From Kitasatospora viridis (GTDB taxonomy: Bacteria > Actinomycetota > Actinomycetes > Streptomycetales > Streptomycetaceae), in NCBI RefSeq assembly GCF_007829815.1, contig NZ_VIWT01000001.1, positions 6,039,001-6,103,000 on the forward strand: a stretch of 64,000 bases of DNA. Reading direction: 5' to 3'. Below are positions 32,997 to 40,463 of the stretch, piece by piece. The notes beneath the pieces were generated by a model that saw only the letters and a list, made by a program, of their open reading frames with translations, did no database searches and had not been told where the DNA came from. A program made the position numbers and the translations under genes. Numbering within the stretch: the stretch's first letter is position 1; every line of letters begins with the position of its first letter.

Positions 32997-34314
32997 CCGC
33001 GCGGACCCGCAGCCGCAGGCCGCGCGGGGTCAGGGTGCTCCGCGCGGCGGGCCGCACCGCTGCGGCGGGCTCGACCTGCCAGCGGCCGGCGATCACCGCG
33101 AGCGAGAGCGCGGCCTGGGCCAGCGCGAACTGCTCGCCGATGCACTTGCGCGGGCCGCTGCCGAACGGCAGGTACGCGGTGCGGTCCGGCTTGGTGTCGC
33201 GCCAGCGGTCCGGGTCGAAGCGCTCCGGGTCGGGGTAGAGGTCGGCGCGGTGGTGCAGCAGGTAGGGGCTCCAGGCGACGGTGTGCCCGGCGGGCACCCG
33301 GTGGCCGCCGAGCTCGGCCGGGCCGGTGGTGTCGCGGGTGAGCATCCAGGCCGGCGGGTAGAGCCGCAGCGCCTCGGTGACGGTGTGCCGGGTCAGCGGC
33401 AGCGCGGGCAGGTCGGCCAGGGTCGGGGCGGCGCCGCCGAGCACCCGGGCCAGCTCGGCCCGCAGCCGCCGCTGCACCTCGGAGTGGCGGGCCAGCAGGT
33501 GCAGGGTCCAGCCCAGCGTGGCGGCCGTGGTCTCGGTGCCGGCGACGAAGAAGGTGCGCAGCTGGTCGGTCACCTCGGCGTCGCTGAGCGCGCGCTCGGC
33601 CGTGCCGCTGTCCGGGTCGAGCGCGTCGATCAGGCTGGAGAGCAGGTCGCCGCCGCCGTTCGGCTCCGCGCGGCGGCGCACGGCCAGCTCGCCGAGGGTG
33701 CGCTCGAACCGCTCGGTGGCCAGCCGGTAGCGCCGGTTGGCGGGGATCGGCAGCCGGTCGAGCGGCGGCGGGGTGAGGATCTGCCGGAACGAGCCGTCGA
33801 GCAGCACGGCCAGGTCGGCCAGCAGCTGCCGGCCGGTGGCCTCGGGCAGCGTGGTGGCGAAGATCGCGGTGAGGGTGCTGCGCATGGTCATGGTGAGCAG
33901 TTCGGCCGGGACGTCCAGCAGTTGGCCGTCCCGCCAGGAGCTCGCGGTCCGCTCGGCCGAGGCGCCGAACTGTGCGGCGTAGTCGGGCAGTCGGTGCGGG
34001 TGGAAGGAGGGCTGGCAGAGCCGGCGCTGGCGCCGGTGCAGCTGGTGCGGGCAGCCGGCCAGGCCCTCGCCGACGAGGTCCTTGGAGCGCTCGGCGATCG
34101 GGCCCACCTTGTCGAAGGTCCGGTCGTCCAGCAGCAGTTGGCGGATCAGTGCGGGCTCGCAGACCAGTAGCACCGGCAGCGGCCCGATCCGCACCCGGAC
34201 CAGCGGACCGGACCCGGCCAGGCCGCGCAGGAAGCGCAGCGGGTCGCGCAGCAGCGGCAGCGCGTGGCCGAGGCCGGGCAGGGCGCCGGGCGCGGTCGGT
34301 ACCGGGCTGCTCAT
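32980..34314 (-). CDS. cytochrome P450
   Basis: A 444-residue heme monooxygenase. The I-helix oxygen motif is AGTETTAATL, the K-helix is EALRLYP (ExxR), and the heme ligand loop is FGSGPRKCIGEQFA near residue 390. The N-terminal half (FDKVGPIAERSKDLVGEGL, CPHQLHRRQRRLCQPSFH) resembles the pentalenene-oxygenase-like bacterial group that acts on terpenes. No terpene synthase or redox partner gene is near, so this is only a resemblance. GGAGGAG precedes ATG 34314. It lies 49 bases downstream of the methionine aminopeptidase stop and may be co-transcribed with it. Confidence 0.95.
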   Translation of the reverse strand: MSSPVPTAPGALPGLGHALPLLRDPLRFLRGLAGSGPLVRVRIGPLPVLLVCEPALIRQLLLDDRTFDKVGPIAERSKDLVGEGLAGCPHQLHRRQRRLCQPSFHPHRLPDYAAQFGASAERTASSWRDGQLLDVPAELLTMTMRSTLTAIFATTLPEATGRQLLADLAVLLDGSFRQILTPPPLDRLPIPANRRYRLATERFERTLGELAVRRRAEPNGGGDLLSSLIDALDPDSGTAERALSDAEVTDQLRTFFVAGTETTAATLGWTLHLLARHSEVQRRLRAELARVLGGAAPTLADLPALPLTRHTVTEALRLYPPAWMLTRDTTGPAELGGHRVPAGHTVAWSPYLLHHRADLYPDPERFDPDRWRDTKPDRTAYLPFGSGPRKCIGEQFALAQAALSLAVIAGRWQVEPAAAVRPAARSTLTPRGLRLRVRAVTGRQ

Positions 34315-34363
34315 GCTGCTCCTCCGCTCGTCGGCCGGGCCCTCCAGGCTAACTGACGCGGCG

Positions 34364-35131
34364 TCAGGCCAGGGTGAGGATGCGCGGCCCGTCGTCGGTG
34401 ATGGCGACGGTGTGCTCGACGTGCGCGGCCCGGCTGCCGTCGTGGGTGCGCAGGGTCCAGCCGTCCGGGTCGGCGTGGAACACGTCGCGGCCGCCGGCCA
34501 GCAGCATCGGCTCGATCGCCAGCACCATGCCGTGCCGCAGCTTCATGCCGCGCCCGGGCCGGCTCTCGTTGGGCACGTCCGGAGCCTCGTGCATGGCCCG
34601 GCCGATGCCGTGGCCGCCGAAGCCGTCGGGGATGCCGTAGCCGGCGCCGCGGGCGACGGAGCCGATGGCGTGCCCGATGTCGCCGATCCGGGCGCCGACC
34701 ACCGCGGCCGCGATGCCCGCGGCCAGGGCCTGCCGGGTGGTCTCGATCAGCTGCAGGTCGGCCGGGCGCGGGGTGCCGACGGTGAAGCTGATCGCCGCGT
34801 CGCCGGTCCAGCCGCCGAGCTTGGCGCCGCAGTCGATGCTGACCAGGTCGCCGTCGCACAGCCGCTGGTCGGTCGGGATGCCGTGCACGATGGCGTCGTT
34901 GACGGAGGCGCAGATCACCGCCGGGAAGGGGGTGGGCGCGAAGTGCGGCCGGTAGCCGAGGAACGGCGAGGTGGCGCCGGCCTCGCGCAGCACCTCCCGG
35001 GCGGCGGCGTCCAGCTCGCGCAGCGACACGCCGACCGCAGCGGCCTGCCGGACCGCCGCCAGCGCCTCGGCCACCACCCGCCCGGCCTCGCGCATCGCCG
35101 CGATCGCGCGATCGCTCTTGAGTTCCACCAT
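34364..35131 (-). CDS. map: type I methionine aminopeptidase
   Basis: A 255-residue metalloprotease removing initiator Met from nascent proteins. Metal ligands are in the expected order: Asp in VSIDCGAKLGGW and GDAAISFTVG, His in GGHGIGRAMHEAP, Glu in VLAIEPML and VEHTVAI. The N-terminus VELKSDRAIAAMREAGRVV is typical. The start is 35131, after GGAGGG. Streptomycetes carry more than one map gene; this one is paired with a divergent XRE regulator rather than ribosomal genes, suggesting a conditional copy. Confidence 0.95.
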   Translation of the reverse strand: MVELKSDRAIAAMREAGRVVAEALAAVRQAAAVGVSLRELDAAAREVLREAGATSPFLGYRPHFAPTPFPAVICASVNDAIVHGIPTDQRLCDGDLVSIDCGAKLGGWTGDAAISFTVGTPRPADLQLIETTRQALAAGIAAAVVGARIGDIGHAIGSVARGAGYGIPDGFGGHGIGRAMHEAPDVPNESRPGRGMKLRHGMVLAIEPMLLAGGRDVFHADPDGWTLRTHDGSRAAHVEHTVAITDDGPRILTLA

Positions 35132-35163
35132 GACGGGACCACCCTCCCTTTGCACCAATTCTT

Positions 35164-35173
35164 ATACCGGTAT
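35164..35173. promoter_or_regulatory. palindrome in the map/XRE intergenic region
   Basis: ATACCGGTAT lies in a short AT-rich divergent promoter of 55 bp, with a second GTAT two bases on. It is a likely operator for the XRE regulator that starts at 35187. Confidence 0.5.
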
Positions 35174-35186
35174 TAGTATCACGGTC

Positions 35187-35462
35187 ATGGTGCGCACTCC
35201 TCTCACCCCTCAGGAACGCGAACGCGGCGAACGCCTCGGCGCCCTGCTCCGGCAGGCCCGCGGCGACCGCAGCATGGTGGAGATCGCGGCGCTCGCCGGG
35301 CTCTCCGTCGAGACGCTGCGCAAGATCGAGACCGGCCGGGTGCCCACGCCGGCCTTCTTCACCGTGGCCGCGCTGGCCGGCGCGCTCGGGCTGTCGATGG
35401 ACGAGCTCGTGGTGCTGGCCGGCGCGGTGCCGCAGGACGGGGGCCGGGCGGCGGTGGCCTGA
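35187..35462 (+). CDS. XRE-family HTH regulator
   Basis: A 91-residue DNA-binding protein, almost only the HTH domain: RLGALLRQARGDRSMVEIAALAGLSVETLRKIETGR, then TVAALAGALGLSMDELV. It is divergent from map with a shared 55-bp promoter containing a palindrome, so it probably controls both itself and map. ATG 35187 lies 14 bases after the palindrome; no ribosome site is evident. Confidence 0.92.
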   Translation: MVRTPLTPQERERGERLGALLRQARGDRSMVEIAALAGLSVETLRKIETGRVPTPAFFTVAALAGALGLSMDELVVLAGAVPQDGGRAAVA

Positions 35463-35487
35463 GCCCGGCAGTCCCGGAGCTGGACGC

Positions 35488-36231
35488 TCAGGCGGCCTTG
35501 ACGGGGCGTTGGAGCGAGTCGAGGGCCGCGCCGGCTTGGTCGGCGAGGGTGGTGGCGACCAGCCGGGCCTGGTGCGAGGGCACGGTGCCTGGGGTGCCGG
35601 TGAGCATGAACCGGCCCAGGTACTTGCCGGTGCCGAAGATCCGCAGCTCCACCGCCTCGGGCGGCAGGCCGAGGCGGTCGGTGTCCCAGGGCTGCCCGCC
35701 GACGCTGATCGAGCCGTCGGCCTCCAGGCGCGGCGGGTGCCCGAGCAGAGAGCCGTACTCGAAGCTGCACTCGCTGAGCTGCAGCAGGTCGGTCAGCTGG
35801 GCGCGGACGTGGTCCACCACGGTGAGCGCCGAGTTGGCCGAGCGGGCCAGCACGGCGGCGCCGCGCACCCGGGAGAGGTGGTCGGCCCCGGTGATCGCGA
35901 CCATCCGGTAGTGCCGGGCCCGCGCGGCCAGTTGGGACACCGTCAGCCCGACGGCCAGCAGCAGGCCCGCGGTGACCAGGTCGGCCGACTTGCTGATGTC
36001 GACGGTCTGGTACGGCCGGGTGAAGAAGAAGTCGAACCAGAGCGCCGCGGTGACCGCGGCGAGCGCGCCGGCCAGCTGCCGGCCGGAGATCGCGACGGCG
36101 ACCACCACGGCCACCAGCAGCAGCGCCACGTTGGTGTTGGCGAAGTGGCCGCGGGTCGGCAGCAGCAGCGCGCAGAGCGCGAGCGGGCCGAGCAGGGCGG
36201 CCAGCACGGGGACGGTCGGGATCGGGCGCAT
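35488..36231 (-). CDS. DUF4118 (KdpD-like) membrane protein
   Basis: A 247-residue protein. Four membrane segments in the first 115 residues match the KdpD central DUF4118 region: ALLLPTRGHFANTNVALLLVAVVVAVAISGR and ALWFDFFFTRPYQTVDI. A cytoplasmic domain of about 130 residues without kinase motifs follows. AGGAGGTG precedes ATG 36231. It may be a stand-alone sensor fragment; partner unknown. Confidence 0.85.
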   Translation of the reverse strand: MRPIPTVPVLAALLGPLALCALLLPTRGHFANTNVALLLVAVVVAVAISGRQLAGALAAVTAALWFDFFFTRPYQTVDISKSADLVTAGLLLAVGLTVSQLAARARHYRMVAITGADHLSRVRGAAVLARSANSALTVVDHVRAQLTDLLQLSECSFEYGSLLGHPPRLEADGSISVGGQPWDTDRLGLPPEAVELRIFGTGKYLGRFMLTGTPGTVPSHQARLVATTLADQAGAALDSLQRPVKAA

Positions 36232-36350
36232 CGTCGCACCTCCTGCTCTCCGGTGTAAGCACTGCCGGTCGCCACCACAAGCGGTACGCGCCGGTGTTGA
36301 CGGGATCCTTGCGTGGGTTCCCCCGGACGGCCGCGCCGGTGGCACGGCCG

Positions 36351-36779
36351 TCAGTCGGCGGTCGGCCAGTCCCAGCCGAGCTGGAGGAAGAGGCCGAGCC
36401 GGTCGGAGACGCAGCGCAGTTCGCTGATCCGCCGGTCGCGCAGGGTGAAGACGAAGATCGCCTCGTTCTCGAAGGACCGGCCGGTCGGCTCCGGCATCCG
36501 CGGGTGCGAGGCGGAGCTGGTGCCGCTCTGGGTGACCCGGGCGACCACCTTGTCGCCCTCCTCGATCAGTTCCTCGACCCGCACCCGGTACGGCGCCAGC
36601 GCGCTGAGCTGCAGGGCGATCGCGGCGAAGGCGGCGCCGGGCTCGTCCGCCTCGCCGAAGACGATCTTGTTGTGGTCGACGACGTCGGCCGCGAGGTAGT
36701 CGCCGAGGTCGGCGATCCGGCCCTCGTCGAGCGCCGCGAAGAAGTCGGCGACCAGTTGCTTGCGGGAGGTGGCGGTCAT
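36351..36779 (-). CDS. SnoaL-like (NTF2-fold) ester-cyclase family protein
   Basis: A 142-residue single-domain protein: KQLVADFFAALDEGRIADLGDYLAADVVDHN, then VEELIEEGDKVVARVTQSGT, NEAIFVFTLRDRRISELRCVSDRLGLFLQLG. The pattern is that of SnoaL-type polyketide cyclase relatives, many of which are orphan stress or catabolic proteins. It is divergent from a TetR regulator, with two CTTACG...GTAAG operators between them, so TetR control is strongly indicated. Confidence 0.9.
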   Translation of the reverse strand: MTATSRKQLVADFFAALDEGRIADLGDYLAADVVDHNKIVFGEADEPGAAFAAIALQLSALAPYRVRVEELIEEGDKVVARVTQSGTSSASHPRMPEPTGRSFENEAIFVFTLRDRRISELRCVSDRLGLFLQLGWDWPTAD

Positions 36780-36793
36780 GATCGAGTCTCTTT

Positions 36794-36843
36794 CTTACGC
36801 TGTAAGAGTCCGGCTGCGGGATACTCTGGTCTTACGGCGTAAG
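36794..36843. promoter_or_regulatory. two TetR operators in a divergent promoter
   Basis: CTTACGCTGTAAG (36794-36806) and CTTACGGCGTAAG (36831-36843) are near-perfect and perfect 13-bp palindromes 37 bases apart. One lies close to the start of each divergent gene. An ATACTC -10-like element lies between them. Confidence 0.85.
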
Positions 36844-36869
36844 AATGTCAATGCGGTGGGAGTGGACGG

Positions 36870-37508
36870 GTGGCGACGAGTACGGGCAAGCGGGTCGGCC
36901 TGAGCCGGGAGAAGGTGCTGCGCACCGCCCTGGAGCTGGCCGAGCGGGACGGCGTCGAGAAGCTGTCGATGCGTCGGCTCGGCACCGCGCTGGGCGTCGA
37001 GGCGATGACGCTCTACCACTACGTCCCGAACAAGGCCGCCCTGCTGGACGGGCTGGTCGAGCTCGTGGTCCGCGACGTCCGCCCGGACTTCACCGGGCCG
37101 CCCGCCGAATGGCCCTCGCGCCTGCGGGAGTTCGCCGTGCGGTTCCGGGCCGAGCTGCTGCGCCGCCCCGGCGTGATCCCGCTGGTCGCCACCCGCCCGG
37201 CCGGCTCCGCCGGGGCGCTGCGGGCCGTGGAGTCGGCGGCGGCGCTGCTGGTCGCGGCGGGGCTGGATCCGGTGGCCGCGCTACGGGTCGTCAACTCCGT
37301 GAGCACGCTGGTGGTCGGCCACTGCCTGGCGGAGGCCGCGACGACCCCGGGGCACGGGGAGGAGACGGAGCCGGAACTCGACCTGGCCGACTTCCCGGTG
37401 CTGGCCGCCGCGGTGGCGGGCGGGCTGGGCACCGCGCAGGACCACCAGGCCCGGTTCGACCTGGCCCTGGACGCACTGCTGGCGGGGCTGGTCGCGGCGG
37501 TGGGGTAA
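36870..37508 (+). CDS. TetR/AcrR-family regulator
   Basis: A 212-residue repressor. The N-terminal HTH is REKVLRTALELAERDGVEKLSMRRLGTALGVEAMTLYHYVPNKAALLDGL. The C-terminal ligand-binding part is of the TetR_C class (LREFAVRFRAELLRRPGVIPLVATRP). The GTG start is at 36870. It is divergent from the SnoaL-like gene and almost certainly binds the two palindromes between them. The ligand is unknown. Confidence 0.93.
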   Translation: MATSTGKRVGLSREKVLRTALELAERDGVEKLSMRRLGTALGVEAMTLYHYVPNKAALLDGLVELVVRDVRPDFTGPPAEWPSRLREFAVRFRAELLRRPGVIPLVATRPAGSAGALRAVESAAALLVAAGLDPVAALRVVNSVSTLVVGHCLAEAATTPGHGEETEPELDLADFPVLAAAVAGGLGTAQDHQARFDLALDALLAGLVAAVG

Positions 37509-37579
37509 TTCCTGGTGGCCGTGGCGGGGGAGCGCGTAGGGTGCGGTGATCGCACACGGAACGGCGTGAAGGGGCGGGC

Positions 37580-38206
37580 ATGCTGGAGGGGTTGGTCGAG
37601 GTCACCACGGAGTCGGAGCTGGCCGGGCTGGTCGGTGAGCCGACTCCGGTGGCGGCGGACAAGGTGCGCGCCACCCTGCACGAGCACGACCGGGCCTGGC
37701 TGGCCGCCTCCCCGCTCTGCGTGGTCGCCACCTCGGCGGCCGACGGCAGCTGCGACGCCTCGCCGAAGGGTGACCCGGCCGGCTTCGCCCTGGTGCTGGA
37801 CGACACCACCCTGGTGATCCCCGAGCGCCCGGGCAACCGCCGGACCGACGGGTTCCGCAACATCCTGTCCAACCCGCAGGTCGGGCTGCTCTTCCTGATC
37901 CCGGGCCGCCCGGACACGCTGCGGGTCAACGGCCGGGCCCGGATCCTGCGGGACGCGCCGTTCTTCGACCGGATGGTGGTGAAGGGCCACCGCCCGCAGC
38001 TCGCGCTGCTGGTGGAGATCGAGCAGGTCTTCTACCACTGCCCGAAGGCGCTGCTGCGGGCCGGGGCCTGGCAGCCGGAGAAGTGGCAGCCGGAGGCGGC
38101 CCCGTCCCGGGCCCGGATCGCCAAGACGCTGGAGCAGCGGCCGGAGAGCGTCGCCGAGCTGGAGCGCTACTACGGGCCGCAGTACGCGGAGCGGATCTAC
38201 ACCTGA
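37580..38206 (+). CDS. pyridoxamine-5'-phosphate-oxidase-like FMN-binding protein
   Basis: A 208-residue protein of the split-barrel flavoprotein family, MSMEG_1061-like: PLCVVATSAADGSCDASPKGDPAGFALVLDDTTLVIPERPGNRRTDGFRNIL, then VGLLFLIPGRPDTLRVNGRA. The C-terminus (QVFYHCPKALLRAGAWQPEKW) is diagnostic of this subgroup. The substrate is unknown. ATG 37580 is preceded by AAGGGGCGGGC. Confidence 0.9.
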   Translation: MLEGLVEVTTESELAGLVGEPTPVAADKVRATLHEHDRAWLAASPLCVVATSAADGSCDASPKGDPAGFALVLDDTTLVIPERPGNRRTDGFRNILSNPQVGLLFLIPGRPDTLRVNGRARILRDAPFFDRMVVKGHRPQLALLVEIEQVFYHCPKALLRAGAWQPEKWQPEAAPSRARIAKTLEQRPESVAELERYYGPQYAERIYT

Positions 38207-38427
38207 GGCACCGTCGGCCCTGCGGCGCCCCCACGGGCGACCGCCGCAGGGAGGAGGACGGCCGCCCGGGAGGGCATCGGTGAGCACGAGCGGCTGAGCG
38301 GGCCGCGGCGCCGCCTCGACGCTACGCCGGCCGACCGCCGGCTCCGGCCTGCCCTGACACGTTCTTGACCGTGGGAGCCGCGGTCCTGACGCACTGTTGA
38401 CACCATTCACCAACCCAGGGGGAACGC

Positions 38428-39249
38428 ATGACGAGCGTGCCGCGCAGTCTTGTCTTCGGCGAGGTCGCCGAACTGTACGACCGGGCCCGGCCCGGCTACC
38501 TGCCGGAGCTCTACGCCGCGGTGCTGGACTACGCCGCACTGGACGGGGCCGCACTGGACGGCGCCGCCGCACTGGAGATCGGCGCCGGGACGGGCAAGGC
38601 CACCGTCGGACTGGCCGACCGCGGGGTGCCGCTGGTCGCGCTGGAGCCGGACGCCAGGATGGCGCAGGTGCTGCGCCGCAACACCGAGCGGTGGCCGCAG
38701 GTCGAGGTCGAGGTCGGGCCGTTCGAGGAGTTCCAGCCCGGGGAGCGGCAGTTCGGCCTGCTCTTCGCGGCCACCTGCTGGCACTGGGTGGACCCCGACC
38801 GCCGCTGGGAGCTGGCCCGCCGCGTGCTGCGGCCGGGCGGGGCGGTGGCGCTCTGCTGGAACCCGCAGGGCATCCTCGACCCGCAGGTGTTCGCCCGGCT
38901 CGACGCGGTGGCGAGGCGGTACGGGATGGGGGACGTGCTGTTCGAGCCGGCCGCCACCTTCGACGAGGCGCCGCAGGACCGCGAGGACTGGCCGCTGGCG
39001 GAGTGTCAGCTGGCCGGCGGGTTCACCGACCCGCGCTCGCTGCGCTTCAGCGCCCGGGCGTACTGGACGACCGAGGAGTACGTGGGCCTGCAGGCCTCGA
39101 TCTCGGCCTACCGGATCCTGCCGGAGGACGTCCGGGAGCGGGCGCTCGGCGAGGTCGCCGAGGTGCTCGACGCCAACGGCGGTGGTGTGGAGGTGCTCCA
39201 GGTGAACGATCTCTTCCTGGCTCGTCGGAGCGCAGCTACTGAAATCTGA
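38428..39249 (+). CDS. class I SAM-dependent methyltransferase
   Basis: A 273-residue methyltransferase: FGEVAELYDRARPGYLPELY at the N-terminus, motif I ALEIGAGTGKATVGLA, motif II VALEPDARMAQVL, then FGLLFAATCWHWVDPDRR and VLRPGGAVALCWNP. A short internal repeat (two copies of a DGAAL-type unit) sits before motif I. CAGGGGGAAC precedes ATG 38428. The preceding 221-bp gap (38207-38427) has only promoter-like TTGAC tracts near 38366-38394. Confidence 0.92.
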   Translation: MTSVPRSLVFGEVAELYDRARPGYLPELYAAVLDYAALDGAALDGAAALEIGAGTGKATVGLADRGVPLVALEPDARMAQVLRRNTERWPQVEVEVGPFEEFQPGERQFGLLFAATCWHWVDPDRRWELARRVLRPGGAVALCWNPQGILDPQVFARLDAVARRYGMGDVLFEPAATFDEAPQDREDWPLAECQLAGGFTDPRSLRFSARAYWTTEEYVGLQASISAYRILPEDVRERALGEVAEVLDANGGGVEVLQVNDLFLARRSAATEI

Positions 39250-39284
39250 CGTGTGACATTGTATTGTCTCCTTCCATGGGTGGG

Positions 39285-39316
39285 GGAGCCGGCCGTCGGT
39301 GGGGGCGGCCGGCTCC
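39285..39316 (+). terminator. terminator after the methyltransferase gene
   Basis: A 10-bp GC-rich stem (GGAGCCGGCC with GGCCGGCTCC) and a 12-base loop, followed by GTTCTC. Confidence 0.6.
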
Positions 39317-39325
39317 GTTCTCATG

Positions 39326-39340
39326 ACACGTAGTGCGTGT
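39326..39340. promoter_or_regulatory. inverted repeat upstream of the PadR fusion gene
   Basis: ACACG-TAGTG-CGTGT lies 38 bases before the GTG start. It is a plausible autoregulatory site for the PadR-type DNA-binding domain encoded downstream. Confidence 0.5.
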
Positions 39341-39378
39341 TACCGTCGGAGCCCGCCGGAAAGTGAGCAGGAGCGATC

Positions 39379-40416
39379 GTGCGTACCAACGATGCCCAGA
39401 TGTTGGTGCTCTCCGCCTTGGCGGACGGGCCGCTGCACGGGTACGGGGTCAATGCGACCATCGAGCGGATGACCGGGAACCGGCTGGGGCGGGGCAGCCT
39501 GTCGAGCGCGCTCTCCCGACTGCGGGACAAGGGACTGGTCGAGCAACTGGCCGGCGAGGGCCGGCGCCGCCCGCTGCGGCTGACCGAGGACGGACGGGCC
39601 ACCCTGGAGCGGGAGTTGGCCGCACTCGCCGAGGTGACGGGGCGGATGTTCGAGACCGCGGTGCCGGACCGGGCCGGCTACCTGGACCGGCTGGCCGCCA
39701 CCGACCCCGGCCGCACCTACAAGGAACTCGCCCTCGCGGCACTGGACGTGCGCCCGGGTCAGCTGGTGCTCGACCTCGGCTGCGGACCTGGCACCGACCT
39801 GCCCGCGTTCGCCGCGGCGGCCGGCCCCGACGGCCGGGTGATCGGCGTCGACGACGACCCGCGGATGGTCCGGCTGGCCCACGAGCGCACCGCCGCGCTG
39901 CCCACCGTCGAGGTGCTGCGGGCCGACGTGCACGCCCTCCCGCTGCCCGACGGCTGTGCCGACCGCGCGCACACCGACCGGCTGCTCCAGCACGTCGCGG
40001 ACGTGCCGGGGGTGTTGGCCCAGGCCCGCCGGGTGCTGCGGCCGGGCGGGAGGCTGGTGGCCGCCGAACCCGACTGGGACACCCTGGCCCTGGACCACCC
40101 CGACCTGGAGATCGCCCGCGGCTACACCCGCCACATCGCCGACCGGATCGTGCGCAACTCCGTGGTCGGCCGCCAACTCCCGCGGCTGGCCGCCCGGCAG
40201 GGCTTCACGGTCAGCCAGGTCACCCCGGTCACCACGGTGCTGCGCGACCTGCGCACCGCCGACCAGATCCTCGGCCTCCAGCGCAACACCGAACGCGCCG
40301 TCGCCGCAGGCTACCTGACGCGCGTTCAGGCGACCTCGCTGCTCACCCACCTGGCCGAGGGCCCGTTCTTCGCGGCCGTGACCCTGCACGTGGTCACCGC
40401 CGAGCGGACGGACTGA
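39379..40416 (+). CDS. PadR-type winged-helix/methyltransferase fusion
   Basis: A 345-residue two-domain protein. Residues 1-95 are a PadR/MarR-like winged helix: QMLVLSALADGPLHGYGVNATIERMTG, then SLSSALSRLRDKGLVEQL, then RRRPLRLTEDGRATL. Residues 105-345 are a SAM methyltransferase: ELALAALDVRPGQLVLDLGCGPGTDLPAF, VIGVDDDPRMVRLA, and VLRPGGRLVAAEPDWDTL. The continuous frame, with no stop or start between, shows a true fusion. CAGGAGCG precedes GTG 39379. It may couple methylation (or SAM/product sensing) to transcription. Confidence 0.9.
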   Translation: MRTNDAQMLVLSALADGPLHGYGVNATIERMTGNRLGRGSLSSALSRLRDKGLVEQLAGEGRRRPLRLTEDGRATLERELAALAEVTGRMFETAVPDRAGYLDRLAATDPGRTYKELALAALDVRPGQLVLDLGCGPGTDLPAFAAAAGPDGRVIGVDDDPRMVRLAHERTAALPTVEVLRADVHALPLPDGCADRAHTDRLLQHVADVPGVLAQARRVLRPGGRLVAAEPDWDTLALDHPDLEIARGYTRHIADRIVRNSVVGRQLPRLAARQGFTVSQVTPVTTVLRDLRTADQILGLQRNTERAVAAGYLTRVQATSLLTHLAEGPFFAAVTLHVVTAERTD

Positions 40417-40440
40417 GGCCCGCCCCTCGGGGGCGGGCCT
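40416..40440. terminator. bidirectional terminator between convergent genes
   Basis: An 11-bp perfect stem with a TCG loop begins at the last base of the fusion gene's stop codon and ends 24 bases before the stop of the convergent GH16 gene. Confidence 0.85.
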
Positions 40441-40463
40441 CGGTCCGTGCGGGTGAGGGAGTG

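Noticed and set aside
32980..34314. P450 as part of a terpene biosynthetic cluster
   Set aside because: N-terminal similarity to pentalenene-type oxygenases is suggestive, but no terpene synthase, ferredoxin or prenyltransferase is near.
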